Source: an uncultured Clostridia bacterium
Lineage (GTDB): Bacteria; Bacillota; Clostridia; Oscillospirales; Acutalibacteraceae
Assembly: GCA_947593615.1 (NCBI GenBank)
Contig: CANQDR010000004.1
Location: 1 to 64,000 of the forward strand
Length of the DNA stretch: 64,000 nt
Reading direction: 5' to 3'
The notes below the pieces were generated by a model. That model made no database searches and was not told where the DNA came from. It saw only the letters and a list, made by a program, of their open reading frames with translations. Positions 25,826 to 34,892 of this stretch are shown here, piece by piece; position 1 is the first letter of the stretch, and each line of letters starts with the position of its first letter. The position numbers and the translations under genes are program-made.

Positions 25826-26668
25826 ATGAAGAACGACAGCATAACAATAATTAGCTCAAAGCGAAAGATATTAAACATTAATCTTAAAGAAATCTGGCAA
25901 TACCGCGACCTTGTTATGCTTTTTGTAAAGCGTGACCTCAAGAATTCCTACAAGCAGACGATTCTCGGACCCCTGTGGATAATTATAAACCCGTTTCTCA
26001 CTACATTGGTATTTACGGTGATTTTTGGAGTGATAGCAAACATATCGACAGACGGAATACCTCAGTTTTTGTTTTATATGTCAGGCAATATTCTGTGGTC
26101 GTTTTTTTCAAGCTGTCTTAACCGCAGTTCGTCAACTTTTCTGAGCAACGCAAGGCTTTTCGGTAAAGTGTACTTTCCGCGCCTTGTAATGCCGATTTCG
26201 GGAATTATCTACAATGCAATTACTTTTCTTGTTCAGTTTGGGGTATTTTTAATTCTTGTACTTATATATATGTTTTCGGGATTTAACGTACATCCGAACC
26301 TGCTGATACTTTTGTTTCCCGCGCTAATGCTTCAGGCGTCGTTACTCGGAACGGGATTCGGACTGATAATATCCTCAGTCACAACAAAATACCGCGACCT
26401 TAACGTGCTTGTATCGTTTGGAGTAACGTTATGGATGTATCTTACCCCTGTAGTGTATCCGACGTCGCAGGTACCCGAGAGTATCAGGACGTTAATTATG
26501 CTTAATCCTGTTGCGCCGATTGTCGAAACATTCCGTTATGCGTTTCTTGGAAGCGGAACATTCGAGTGGTTTTATCTGTTGATCAGCCTATTTGTAACAG
26601 CGGCGGTGCTGATTTTCGGAATAATAGTATTCAAGTATGTTGAAAAAGATTTTATAGATACGGTTTGA
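25826..26668 (+). CDS. ABC-2 permease for polysaccharide or teichoic acid export (TagG/Wzm type)
   Basis: 280 residues with six predicted helices and a cytoplasmic N-terminus. RDLVMLFVKRDLKNSYKQT followed by GPLWIIINP is the amphipathic N-terminal signature of TagG/Wzm/RfbA permeases. The start at ATG 25826 lies after GGGTGAGGG; GTG 25814 is an alternative. It pairs with the ATPase downstream to export an undecaprenyl-linked glycan. No glycosyltransferase genes are adjacent, so the substrate is unknown. Confidence 0.9.
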   Translation: MKNDSITIISSKRKILNINLKEIWQYRDLVMLFVKRDLKNSYKQTILGPLWIIINPFLTTLVFTVIFGVIANISTDGIPQFLFYMSGNILWSFFSSCLNRSSSTFLSNARLFGKVYFPRLVMPISGIIYNAITFLVQFGVFLILVLIYMFSGFNVHPNLLILLFPALMLQASLLGTGFGLIISSVTTKYRDLNVLVSFGVTLWMYLTPVVYPTSQVPESIRTLIMLNPVAPIVETFRYAFLGSGTFEWFYLLISLFVTAAVLIFGIIVFKYVEKDFIDTV

Positions 26669-27942
26669 TGAATATGAATGACAACTGCGTTATAAAAACA
26701 GAGAATCTCACAAAAGAATATCGATTAGGAGCAATCGGAACCGGAACGCTTCGCCATGATTTACAGAGCTGGTATGCGAAGAAGCGAGGAAAACAAGACC
26801 CCAACGTCCGCATAGGAGCAAAAACATACGAAAAAGGCGACAGATTTCTGGCGCTTGACGGACTCAGCATAGAAATCAATCGAGGAGAGCGCGTTGGAAT
26901 AATCGGAGCGAACGGAGCAGGAAAGTCAACATTTCTGAAACTGCTTTCGCGAATAACCTCTCCGACGGACGGAAATATAATGTTCAAAGGAAGAATAGCA
27001 AGTATGCTTGAAGTCGGCACAGGCTTTCACGGCGAGCTGACGGGACGGGAGAATATATACCTTAACGGGGCTATTCTCGGTATGAGCAAAACGGAGGTTG
27101 CTTCAAAAATAGATAAAATTATTGAGTTTTCCGAATGTGAGAAATTTATCGACACCCCCGTAAAGCGATATTCTTCAGGAATGTTCGTAAAACTTGCGTT
27201 TTCAGTAGCGGCGCACCTTGACGCAGAGATAATGATAATGGACGAGGTGCTTGCAGTCGGCGATATGCAATTCCAGAAAAAGTGTATCAAAAAAATGCGT
27301 GACCTCGCGCTTAATGATAACAGAACGGTGCTTTACGTATCGCATAATATGAACACGATTCGTGAATTGTGCAGCCGGTGTATAGTTTTGCAGCACGGCA
27401 AAATGATTTATGACGGCGATGTTGACGAGGCAATTAAGGTGTATCTCGGCGGAGAGCAGGGGGACTTTTTGAGCCATGATTACAGTGACTCAAAGCACAA
27501 AGAGCCGTCAGAGAGAAATGAAATCAATCTTAAATCTGTAAAATATTACGGAAAGACAGACAATATATTTAATGATAATGAAAAAATACCGCTTGAGCTA
27601 ACCTGGCAGAACAAGGAGGACATAAAAAACCTTTGTCTGCGAGTTGAGGTAAGCGATTACCGCCGTTTTCCTGTAACGGCTTTTGTAATAGAGAATTTTT
27701 ATTCAGGCAAAAAGGGAGAAGAACACACTCAGCGTTTTAATATTGATATTTCGCGCATAGCACGCGGAGGATACTATACGCGATATGTATTTTATAACAG
27801 AAAAAGCGAAGTCCTCCCTTTTGAAACTCTTGAAGCAGCGGCAGGATTAAGATTTCGCAAGCGTATGACAGACAAGAATGAAAACCGCTGGCAAAAATCA
27901 TGGGGAAGTGTCATAATGGATGAAATTGAACTGGCAGAATAA
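26668..27942 (+). CDS. ABC ATPase for polysaccharide or teichoic acid export (TagH/Wzt type)
   Basis: 424 residues. The ATPase domain (about 1-265) has a long loop before Walker A IIGANGAGKSTFLKLL, typical for this subfamily. Signature YSSGMFVKLAFSVA and Walker B IMIMDEVLAVGD are present. The C-terminal 150 residues form a Wzt_C-like beta domain that in Wzt recognises the glycan end. The ATG overlaps the permease stop (TGATG), implying coupling. A GC-rich terminator follows. Confidence 0.92.
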   Translation: MNMNDNCVIKTENLTKEYRLGAIGTGTLRHDLQSWYAKKRGKQDPNVRIGAKTYEKGDRFLALDGLSIEINRGERVGIIGANGAGKSTFLKLLSRITSPTDGNIMFKGRIASMLEVGTGFHGELTGRENIYLNGAILGMSKTEVASKIDKIIEFSECEKFIDTPVKRYSSGMFVKLAFSVAAHLDAEIMIMDEVLAVGDMQFQKKCIKKMRDLALNDNRTVLYVSHNMNTIRELCSRCIVLQHGKMIYDGDVDEAIKVYLGGEQGDFLSHDYSDSKHKEPSERNEINLKSVKYYGKTDNIFNDNEKIPLELTWQNKEDIKNLCLRVEVSDYRRFPVTAFVIENFYSGKKGEEHTQRFNIDISRIARGGYYTRYVFYNRKSEVLPFETLEAAAGLRFRKRMTDKNENRWQKSWGSVIMDEIELAE

Positions 27943-27988
27943 TGCATTCCATGAACAAAACGATTTGTAATAACAAAATAACAAAAGT

Positions 27989-28018
27989 TTTCGCCCGCCT
28001 TTTACAAAAGGCGGGCGA
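27989..28018. terminator. Strong hairpin after the glycan exporter operon
   Basis: About 14 bp of GC-rich stem (TTTCGCCCGCCTTTT and its complement) with a tiny ACA loop. T runs are weak on the plus strand and better on the minus strand. Confidence 0.65.
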
Positions 28019-28234
28019 AATTAATTGCTTTATAAAACACTGCATTGGTGAATTAATTGGTGAATTATTATTAATATGAATAATACAGTAAGAATATATT
28101 TTATTAAACTTACCCATAAAACTGCAAAATACGACAGAATTCCATAAAATTCTTGATATTTGCATAAAATTTTATTAATTCAATTGTGCAATTCGACAAA
28201 AATCTAAATATTCTAAGAAAATTCTACATAAATC
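28019..28234. other. AT-rich non-coding stretch upstream of the giant surface protein gene
   Basis: Very AT-rich, many short A/T runs, no ribosome binding sites with usable frames. It leads into the promoters at 28235 and 28424; nothing else was recognised. Confidence 0.5.
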
Positions 28235-28263
28235 TTGAAAATCTATTAAAATTATGATACAAT
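28235..28263 (+). promoter_or_regulatory. Candidate promoter P1 of the giant secreted protein
   Basis: TTGAAA (28235-28240), a 17-nt spacer, TACAAT (28258-28263). It would give a 5' leader of about 360 nt. Confidence 0.5.
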
Positions 28264-28423
28264 AATACCAAATTAAATAGTTGCGTGCAAAACTAATTGT
28301 GCAGAATTGTTATTGATTTTATGGTAATGTCAATAAAGTTACGTCAAGTTGCAATGTAATTATAACATAATAACACAATATTTCATTATATTATACAAAT
28401 ATAATGAAATTTCTTAAATCCCA

Positions 28424-28452
28424 TTGCAAAAATCTTGAAATAATATTATATT
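28424..28452 (+). promoter_or_regulatory. Candidate promoter P2 of the giant secreted protein
   Basis: TTGCAA (28424-28429), a 17-nt spacer, TATATT (28447-28452). Its start site near 28459 would fall just before the two-hairpin element. Confidence 0.4.
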
Positions 28453-28473
28453 ATATTAATGTTTTAATTTACA

Positions 28474-28540
28474 GATGAAATTTAAAAATTTCATCCATCA
28501 GCAACTAAGTAACTAACATTGTGGTCAGACAATGTTTTTA
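28474..28540 (+). terminator. Two-hairpin leader element ending in a terminator-like T run
   Basis: Hairpin 1 is GATGAAATTT/AAATTTCATC (28474-28483 with 28486-28495). A 19-nt single-stranded link follows, then hairpin 2 AACATTGT/ACAATGTT (28515-28522 with 28529-28536) running into TTTTTA. It sits about 90 nt before the start codon, where it could act as an attenuator or release a short RNA. Confidence 0.45.
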
Positions 28541-28631
28541 TATAAAATATTCATTAAATTCAGATGTGCCGTCAAATTATTTGAGCGTTTTACAGATGGT
28601 ACGTCTTAAATTGAGTTATGGAGGTAATTAA

Positions 28632-31600
28632 ATGAAACAATTGAAATTTAATTCTGGTTATGGAGGTAAATCGGTGAAAACGTCAATTAAGCGCGTCAGT
28701 AAGCGAACATTGTCTATTGTTTTGACAATACTTATTGCAATGTCAACAATGCTTATTGGTATGGTTAGTACGAGTGCTGCTATTGATAACAGCGGTTATA
28801 TCTACTTTGTAAAACCGAGTAGCTGGACAGATTCTAAAGTAGAATTTATGGTTGGTCATTCATCATATTCATGCGGTTATGATATGACGCTTGTTCCTCA
28901 TACAGATAACTTATATGTTTGTCAAACCAGTAACTGGGGAGATGCAACAGAGTTTGCATTCTTTAATACCAGTTCTAATTGGGAGGGTGAGAATAGCACA
29001 ATCGCTCACAGAGCGCAATATGCTACCCATTACACAGCTACTAAGAGTAATTACAGTCTGACAAATGGACAGTACTATCTTGCTACTCCTGCTTCAGGTA
29101 CAAATAATGCTACTGTTACTATGTCTTATTTTGGTACATCTGTATCCACCCTTAATAATACTCAAACTTTTGCTGTACGAACAGCCGAAAATGGCAGTAG
29201 TTCATATACTGCTCCGTCTACTTCGCCGGCAACAGTGTCGTTATCAGGTTATTATTTTAGCAGTTCTTATAATTCAACTACATCAAGAACAGCTTCTATA
29301 AGTAAGAATTCTTCAACTATCAGCAGCACTGCTTCTATTGGTTATTTAGCAAGTGTTACTCTTTCATATTCAAATCTTGATTCAAATTACAAATTTGTTG
29401 GCTGGTATAATTCTAGCGGCTCACAGTTAAGTGCAAGTTCTAGCTATACTTATTACCCAACTTCTGAAACTACAGTTTATGCACGCTTCCAAAAAGCAGG
29501 TCACACAGTTTCTGCGGTAGCAAAATATCAGACTTATGATCCTGATACTGACAGCTACAGCACGATAGCTAATGCTCCAACTACTGTAGGTACTGCGACT
29601 GCAAATCCAACTTCGGTACCGCAAAACTCATCTACAACTTTAACTGCAAAAGTTGTAAATACGAATTATACCTTTGAAGGTTGGTACACTAATTCTTCCT
29701 GTACAGGCAATAGTATATCTAGTGATCTTACATATAAGGTAACACCAACTGCAAATACAACATATTATGCATTATTTAAGGAAAAAGCATCCGAAAAGCA
29801 TACTTTGACAGTTCAAAGTGCTGACACGGTAACGGTTACTGCAAAATATCACAACACAAATGTTTTAGAGGGAAGCAGTACACAGGTACCTGCCGGCGGA
29901 GCTGTTACAGTAAATATTAATGGCATTCCTACAAATAAAAAATGTAACGTATCAGTAACCTCAACTGAAAATGTAACTGTTTCAGGCTCCGGAAGCTCCT
30001 ACACATTTAAAATGCCGGACGCTGATGCTACCGTAGTTGTTACTCTTACAGACAAAGTACAATATACAGTTACTGCAAAATCAAATAATAATTCATATGG
30101 TACAGTATCGCCAACAACAAAGACTGTTTATGAAGGTGATTCGGTAACTATTACTGCAACCGCAAAAGAAGGTTATTCTTTCCAAAAGTGGACTGGCTCG
30201 GGTGTTTCGCTTTCATCATCTCAACAAACAAACAAGACGCTTACTCTTACAAATATTAAGAATGATATTTCATTAACGGCTAACTTTACTGAAGAAACCG
30301 GTACACTGGTAAGTAACTTTCATTTAATATATGGTGAAGGTAACAATAACCCTACAACTTTGACAAAGAACCTTCCTGTTTACAAATTAAGTGACGGAAG
30401 ATATGTTGCAAGATTTACAAATGTTTCTTTAAAAACGAATACAAATTACTACTTTGCTGTATCAGGTTCAACTTCTTACACTGGTATGTATTGGCAGGGA
30501 GAAAGCTATAAGAATGATGTGTATGTTGTAAGTAAGGATACCGCCAACGTAAATGCTCAATACCAGAACTATACTTTGAATAATACAGAATATAACTTTG
30601 CTTATTTCAGCATTAAATCTGACGATGTAATAGGAATTACCATCGTTGTTGGTGTTGATGATGGACAGGGACATATCAAAGAACCTCATTATGAAGTAAT
30701 TCCAACAATTGAGACTGTTCCCGAAGGTACGGTGTCTATTTATGCAAAAGACGGAACAATTGGTTCAAATGCTAAGACTACATCAGCTTATGGTACAACA
30801 ACTGTAAAAACAACTGGTGATGTTACATTAAAACATACTTATACAGGATATAAGGAATATTATGCACCCGAGGGTTCTGTTATTGATGTAACTACAACAA
30901 TTAACAGTACATATAGCAAGGATTATTTTATTTACGCCTTTGTTGTTGACGGAGATTCCTACTATATGGCAGAGAAAGGTTTAAATAACCAATATACAGC
31001 AGAAATACCCATTGAAAAAGGTAAAAATGACATAGTGGAAATTACTCCAATATATTATACAAACGCATGTAAAACAGAGGGTCAATATATTACTATATAT
31101 GTTGATCTTAAGGACACAGATGAAGATGATTGGGATGAAACATTAGCGGGTTATTCATATTATTATCTGAATCCTGATGATGCGAGTACTGACTCTAAAC
31201 ATGGAGACGGTGACTGGCCGGGACAGCCGTTGCTTTATAATGAGGCTCTTGATAAATATTTTTGCCGTATACCCAGATATATGGAAAGTTACATTGTATC
31301 CGGTATTACATTTAATAATTATAATAATGATACCGTACATTCCAGTCTCTTCCCACAAAGTGGTAACGAACAAACTTATGACTATGCAGCATTTAAAAAT
31401 ATTTACAGGCTTGGTGCTGAAGTTATAGAGTTTGAAATTCATCCAAGATCAGGCAGCAAAACAAACAGAAGTATAGTTGATAGCGGTGCAGCTTTTAATT
31501 ATGAAACATATGCTAAAAACAATGGTTGGAATGTTTATACAACTCTTAGTGGAGAACAATCAGACCCGCTTGGAAATCCTGTTACTCCAGTAACAAGAGC

Positions 31601-33596
31601 TGCCACTGCTGGCAAAAAAGCATATATTGTATGTGTTCAAGGTGATAATAAGGCTGCTCAGGGCCTTGGTGAATATCCTATCGTTAGATATATTTATGAC
31701 CAAGATGGCAAAGTGATTACCTACGGCGACCCGGGTGACTTTGTTCCAAGATCTGATCCGAGTCAAAATACAGCTCAGTACAAAGCTGTACAGACCGCAG
31801 GCTTAGAGGGTGCTTATACTGAAATAACATATGAAAGCGAGTATAACGGTCGTGTTGATGGTCGTTGGTACTATCAAATGGAAACCACAATTACAGCAGA
31901 TGTTAAATATCAGACAAGTGATAATGGCTCTGATTGGTCAACACCTCAAGAAGACAAGGCTGTTGCTACAATCAATGGAGAAACATCTGTAACTTTTGAT
32001 TCTGATGGTCAGAATGCATCACTTGTTGCAAGAACGCTTAAGGGATACATATTTGCAGGCTGGGCAACTGTAGATGACAGCGGTATCTATCGTGAACTTG
32101 CATCAAATCTGGGAAGTTCTTTTACAACCGCAGTTGATACCGATGTCCACTATGTTGCAAGGTATGTTAAGGCTACAACAGGACAGCTCGTTTTGACCCA
32201 CGGAAAATTTGTTGGAACAGATGCAAAAGGTGGTGCTGGTTATTATACAATTTCGGCAAGAATACTTCGCCAAGGTGGTACATATTCAGATGTTGTATCC
32301 GGTACAGGCTCTGGTGCCTCAGGTCAGACCATAACTTTGAAAGATGTTTCAGAAGCTGACCAAAGTGTTGAAATAACATTGACAACAACTCCGTCAGGCG
32401 ATAATACTTTCCGCTATTGGTATAAAGATGATGGTGACGAATATGTAATCCTCAACGGTTCTGCTTTTGGCAAAACCGGAAAACAAACCTACACATTTAC
32501 AGTTCCTGTATCTGACCTCTTCACAGATGGTCAACAAACTGTAAACCAGTTGGATTATTATTCGGATATATCACCTGTTTCAAGAGAATACGTACTTACC
32601 TACAAGTATGTTGACCGTTTTGGCACCCAAAAATCGTATGTAGTTAGCGGTGAACATGATGACCAGTACTATATTAATAATCATAACTCATGGGCACCTA
32701 CTGAGGAACTCATCTATGAAAATGCTCCTGCAATTGATGACCTTTACAAAGATTGTAAATGGGTTGTAACAGAAACATCCATTGACGGTGCTTCTGCAAC
32801 TCTTGAAGCAGTTCAGAATGAGAAAACATACACGGTAAAAATTAAACAATCACCGGATAGCGTAGCTGATACATATAGTCTTTCTCTGAATAGTTATGTG
32901 CTGAATGGTGATAGTTACTACGTTGCTGATGAAACGTATGAAGGTCAAAATTTTGCTTATTGGAAAGTTACAGAAGACGGCAAAGAAGTTGCAAGACATT
33001 ATAGCAGATACTTTACTCTCTTAGTTGCAGGTGATTATGAAATTGAGCCTGTATACGGCGAGAATGTAGAAGATAATTTGTATATTTCTGATGCACAGTA
33101 CTCACGTGAACAATATACCGACAGTACCGGTGATCATGATTATGTTTATGCAGACTTCATTATTTCATTCTTGTCTTCAAATGGTACTCTTTTAAATGAA
33201 AACCCAGATTATCAGACAGGTATTCTTGTTGAGGTAGATAGAAGTACTGTTCTTACTGATGATGATATAGCACAGGGAGCTGATTATAGCAATAAATCAT
33301 TTGATAGTACTGATTCTGAGTTGAAACGTATTGCACAGGGTTCAGATTCAAAGACTACCTATAACTACAGCAGTTCGAATGTAAGAACTGTATTTAACTT
33401 CAAAGCTGATAATTCTAATTATAATAATATGAACAGACTTGATTACTTTATAAAATTCAGTAATACTGAGAATAACCGTAAGTTAGTTTTGAAAGCATAT
33501 TATTATGTAATTAAAGATGGAGAAGTTACTTTGAGTGATCCTGTTTATTTCAATTTCTATGATATTGGTACTCAATCTGCTAATACAGGAGAATAA
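28632..33596 (+). CDS. Giant secreted protein with InlB-type beta repeats
   Basis: 1654 residues. A basic N-terminus and hydrophobic core (about 25-47) form a signal peptide ending near STSAA. The mature part is rich in Thr, Ser, Tyr and Asn and contains at least five Flg_new/InlB-B-like repeats marked by aromatic-x-GW and ARF/ALF/ANF ends: YKFVGWYNSSG, YTFEGWYTNSS, YSFQKWTGSG, YIFAGWATVDD and FAYWKVTEDG. There is no LPXTG, no C-terminal membrane helix and no dockerin, so retention is unclear. ATG 28632 follows GGAGG; a second GGAGG-GTG pair occurs 42 nt later in frame. A surface or matrix role is inferred. Confidence 0.82.
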   Translation: MKQLKFNSGYGGKSVKTSIKRVSKRTLSIVLTILIAMSTMLIGMVSTSAAIDNSGYIYFVKPSSWTDSKVEFMVGHSSYSCGYDMTLVPHTDNLYVCQTSNWGDATEFAFFNTSSNWEGENSTIAHRAQYATHYTATKSNYSLTNGQYYLATPASGTNNATVTMSYFGTSVSTLNNTQTFAVRTAENGSSSYTAPSTSPATVSLSGYYFSSSYNSTTSRTASISKNSSTISSTASIGYLASVTLSYSNLDSNYKFVGWYNSSGSQLSASSSYTYYPTSETTVYARFQKAGHTVSAVAKYQTYDPDTDSYSTIANAPTTVGTATANPTSVPQNSSTTLTAKVVNTNYTFEGWYTNSSCTGNSISSDLTYKVTPTANTTYYALFKEKASEKHTLTVQSADTVTVTAKYHNTNVLEGSSTQVPAGGAVTVNINGIPTNKKCNVSVTSTENVTVSGSGSSYTFKMPDADATVVVTLTDKVQYTVTAKSNNNSYGTVSPTTKTVYEGDSVTITATAKEGYSFQKWTGSGVSLSSSQQTNKTLTLTNIKNDISLTANFTEETGTLVSNFHLIYGEGNNNPTTLTKNLPVYKLSDGRYVARFTNVSLKTNTNYYFAVSGSTSYTGMYWQGESYKNDVYVVSKDTANVNAQYQNYTLNNTEYNFAYFSIKSDDVIGITIVVGVDDGQGHIKEPHYEVIPTIETVPEGTVSIYAKDGTIGSNAKTTSAYGTTTVKTTGDVTLKHTYTGYKEYYAPEGSVIDVTTTINSTYSKDYFIYAFVVDGDSYYMAEKGLNNQYTAEIPIEKGKNDIVEITPIYYTNACKTEGQYITIYVDLKDTDEDDWDETLAGYSYYYLNPDDASTDSKHGDGDWPGQPLLYNEALDKYFCRIPRYMESYIVSGITFNNYNNDTVHSSLFPQSGNEQTYDYAAFKNIYRLGAEVIEFEIHPRSGSKTNRSIVDSGAAFNYETYAKNNGWNVYTTLSGEQSDPLGNPVTPVTRAATAGKKAYIVCVQGDNKAAQGLGEYPIVRYIYDQDGKVITYGDPGDFVPRSDPSQNTAQYKAVQTAGLEGAYTEITYESEYNGRVDGRWYYQMETTITADVKYQTSDNGSDWSTPQEDKAVATINGETSVTFDSDGQNASLVARTLKGYIFAGWATVDDSGIYRELASNLGSSFTTAVDTDVHYVARYVKATTGQLVLTHGKFVGTDAKGGAGYYTISARILRQGGTYSDVVSGTGSGASGQTITLKDVSEADQSVEITLTTTPSGDNTFRYWYKDDGDEYVILNGSAFGKTGKQTYTFTVPVSDLFTDGQQTVNQLDYYSDISPVSREYVLTYKYVDRFGTQKSYVVSGEHDDQYYINNHNSWAPTEELIYENAPAIDDLYKDCKWVVTETSIDGASATLEAVQNEKTYTVKIKQSPDSVADTYSLSLNSYVLNGDSYYVADETYEGQNFAYWKVTEDGKEVARHYSRYFTLLVAGDYEIEPVYGENVEDNLYISDAQYSREQYTDSTGDHDYVYADFIISFLSSNGTLLNENPDYQTGILVEVDRSTVLTDDDIAQGADYSNKSFDSTDSELKRIAQGSDSKTTYNYSSSNVRTVFNFKADNSNYNNMNRLDYFIKFSNTENNRKLVLKAYYYVIKDGEVTLSDPVYFNFYDIGTQSANTGE

Positions 33597-33686
33597 TACT
33601 GATTATTATATTTGCCCAATTATTTTCTTAATTTATTATATAAGGTCTATAATATGAGTAAATAATTTACATTTGTAAAAAAACAC

Positions 33687-33715
33687 TTGAATTATCATTC
33701 CTTTTATGATATTAT
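33687..33715 (+). promoter_or_regulatory. Candidate promoter of the acidic peptide gene
   Basis: TTGAAT (33687-33692), a 17-nt spacer, TATTAT (33710-33715), 56 nt before the ATG. The peptide could thus be expressed apart from the giant gene, after which no terminator was seen. Confidence 0.4.
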
Positions 33716-33770
33716 ATTTTAGAAATAGGATTTAATATTGTGATCAAGTATTGGGTAAAGGAGTTATAAT

Positions 33771-33917
33771 ATGAAAAAAACATATTTTGAACCGGATATT
33801 GAGATTCAGAAATTTTCTTTTGAAGAAATACTCGCTGGAAATCTGCCTGAAAGCGCCGGCGAACCTGAGGAACAAATTGGAACAGAAGGCGGAGATGCCG
33901 GAGAAGGAGATATCTAA
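33771..33917 (+). CDS. 48-residue acidic peptide, possible modified-peptide precursor
   Basis: Short gene with a near-ideal AAAGGAG site 7 nt before ATG. The product starts MKKTYFEPDIEIQKFSFEEI, continues through LAGNLPES to a Gly/Glu/Asp-rich tail ending GEGDI; net charge is about -10, with no Cys and no membrane segment. A conserved-looking leader-like half and a low-complexity tail recall precursor peptides. The hairpin at 33935-33966 follows. An HPr-kinase-like gene 1 kb downstream is the reason to suspect modification at Ser16, Ser28 or Thr38; that is inference. Confidence 0.65.
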   Translation: MKKTYFEPDIEIQKFSFEEILAGNLPESAGEPEEQIGTEGGDAGEGDI

Positions 33918-33934
33918 TATCTTAATTTTCATTG

Positions 33935-33966
33935 GTTATGGGGCAAACTTTGATTTGCCCCATAAC
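33935..33966 (+). terminator. Strong hairpin after the peptide gene
   Basis: Perfect 13-bp stem GTTATGGGGCAAA / TTTGCCCCATAAC (33935-33947 with 33954-33966). No T run follows directly, so it may stabilise the 3' end of the peptide mRNA or mark a processing site rather than terminate. Confidence 0.5.
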
Positions 33967-33986
33967 GGGTTTAATGAGGTTTTATT

Positions 33987-34835
33987 ATGGTAAAAAAATT
34001 TACTTTAATTTTTATTTCAGCAATTACTTTATTTTCTATTGCAACTTTTCAAACATTTGCAGAAACATATTTTGTATATGATCACTTTACTTTTTCAAGA
34101 AATGGTACAGATACAATTTCTATAGCTGAATATGATAATTATAATAAGAATATGGTGATACCTTCATCTATTTTAGGCGATACAGTTACTGCTATTGGCT
34201 TTGGCGCATTTATGGATAATACATTTATTGAAACCGCATTATTGCCCGACACAGTAACTTCTATCGGTGAATCAGCTTTTAACAGGGCTTATAATTTGAT
34301 TTCTGTTAATGTTCCTGTTAATTGTCAAATTGTTGAAGAAGGTGCATTTCAAAATTGCAAATCTTTGAAAATCGTGGATTTTCAAAGTCCTCTAAAATCT
34401 ATTAGTGTTCAGTTGTTCTATAATTGTACATCACTTGAAACGGTAGCGCTTCCTTCCACGGTCGAAACAATAAATAATTTCGCTTTTTCTGATTGTACCT
34501 CTCTTAAATCAGTTACAATTCCGAGAGCTACAACATCTATAGCATCAAATGCTTTCAGAAATTGTCCTAATTTAACAATTTACGGATACGCTGATTCTTA
34601 CGCTCAGCAATATGCAAATGAACACAACATTCCGTTTATTGCAATAAATGAATATGAGCTTGGCGATGTTGACCTTGACGGGTATGTAAATATTAAAGAC
34701 GCTACTACAATTCAGCGCTACATTGCAAGCATAGATACTTTAAGTCCCGAGGCATTTGCTGTTGCAGATTTTAACGCTGACGGTACCGTCAATGTAATGG
34801 ATGCAACTGCTATACAAATAATGCTTGTAAGTTAA
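33987..34835 (+). CDS. Secreted BspA-type leucine-rich repeat protein with C-terminal dockerin
   Basis: 282 residues. Signal peptide about 1-25. Residues about 60-205 are LRR_5/BspA-like repeats (VTAIGFGAFMDN, VTSIGESAFNRA, VETINNFAFSDC, TTSIASNAFRNC). The C-terminus is a type I dockerin with two calcium loops, GDVDLDGYVNIKDATTIQRY and ADFNADGTVNVMDATAIQIM. A dockerin binds a cohesin on a scaffoldin, so the protein is probably displayed on a cellulosome- or amylosome-like complex. No cohesin gene is in this window. BspA-type repeats often mediate adhesion. Confidence 0.9.
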   Translation: MVKKFTLIFISAITLFSIATFQTFAETYFVYDHFTFSRNGTDTISIAEYDNYNKNMVIPSSILGDTVTAIGFGAFMDNTFIETALLPDTVTSIGESAFNRAYNLISVNVPVNCQIVEEGAFQNCKSLKIVDFQSPLKSISVQLFYNCTSLETVALPSTVETINNFAFSDCTSLKSVTIPRATTSIASNAFRNCPNLTIYGYADSYAQQYANEHNIPFIAINEYELGDVDLDGYVNIKDATTIQRYIASIDTLSPEAFAVADFNADGTVNVMDATAIQIMLVS

Positions 34836-34850
34836 GTTAAATTTACTTAA

Positions 34851-34881
34851 ACAGGCTCACTTATGTGAGCCTGTTATTTTT
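34851..34881 (+). terminator. Intrinsic terminator between the dockerin protein and the kinase-like gene
   Basis: Perfect 10-bp stem ACAGGCTCAC / GTGAGCCTGT (34851-34860 with 34865-34874), TTAT loop, then TATTTTT. It ends just before the GGAGG site of the next gene, so that gene depends on read-through or an unseen promoter. Confidence 0.75.
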
Positions 34882-34892
34882 CGGAGGATAGT

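Noticed and set aside
33787-33993. 68-codon open frame overlapping the acidic peptide gene
   Set aside because: Different frame from the peptide, no binding site, and it runs through the hairpin into the next gene.
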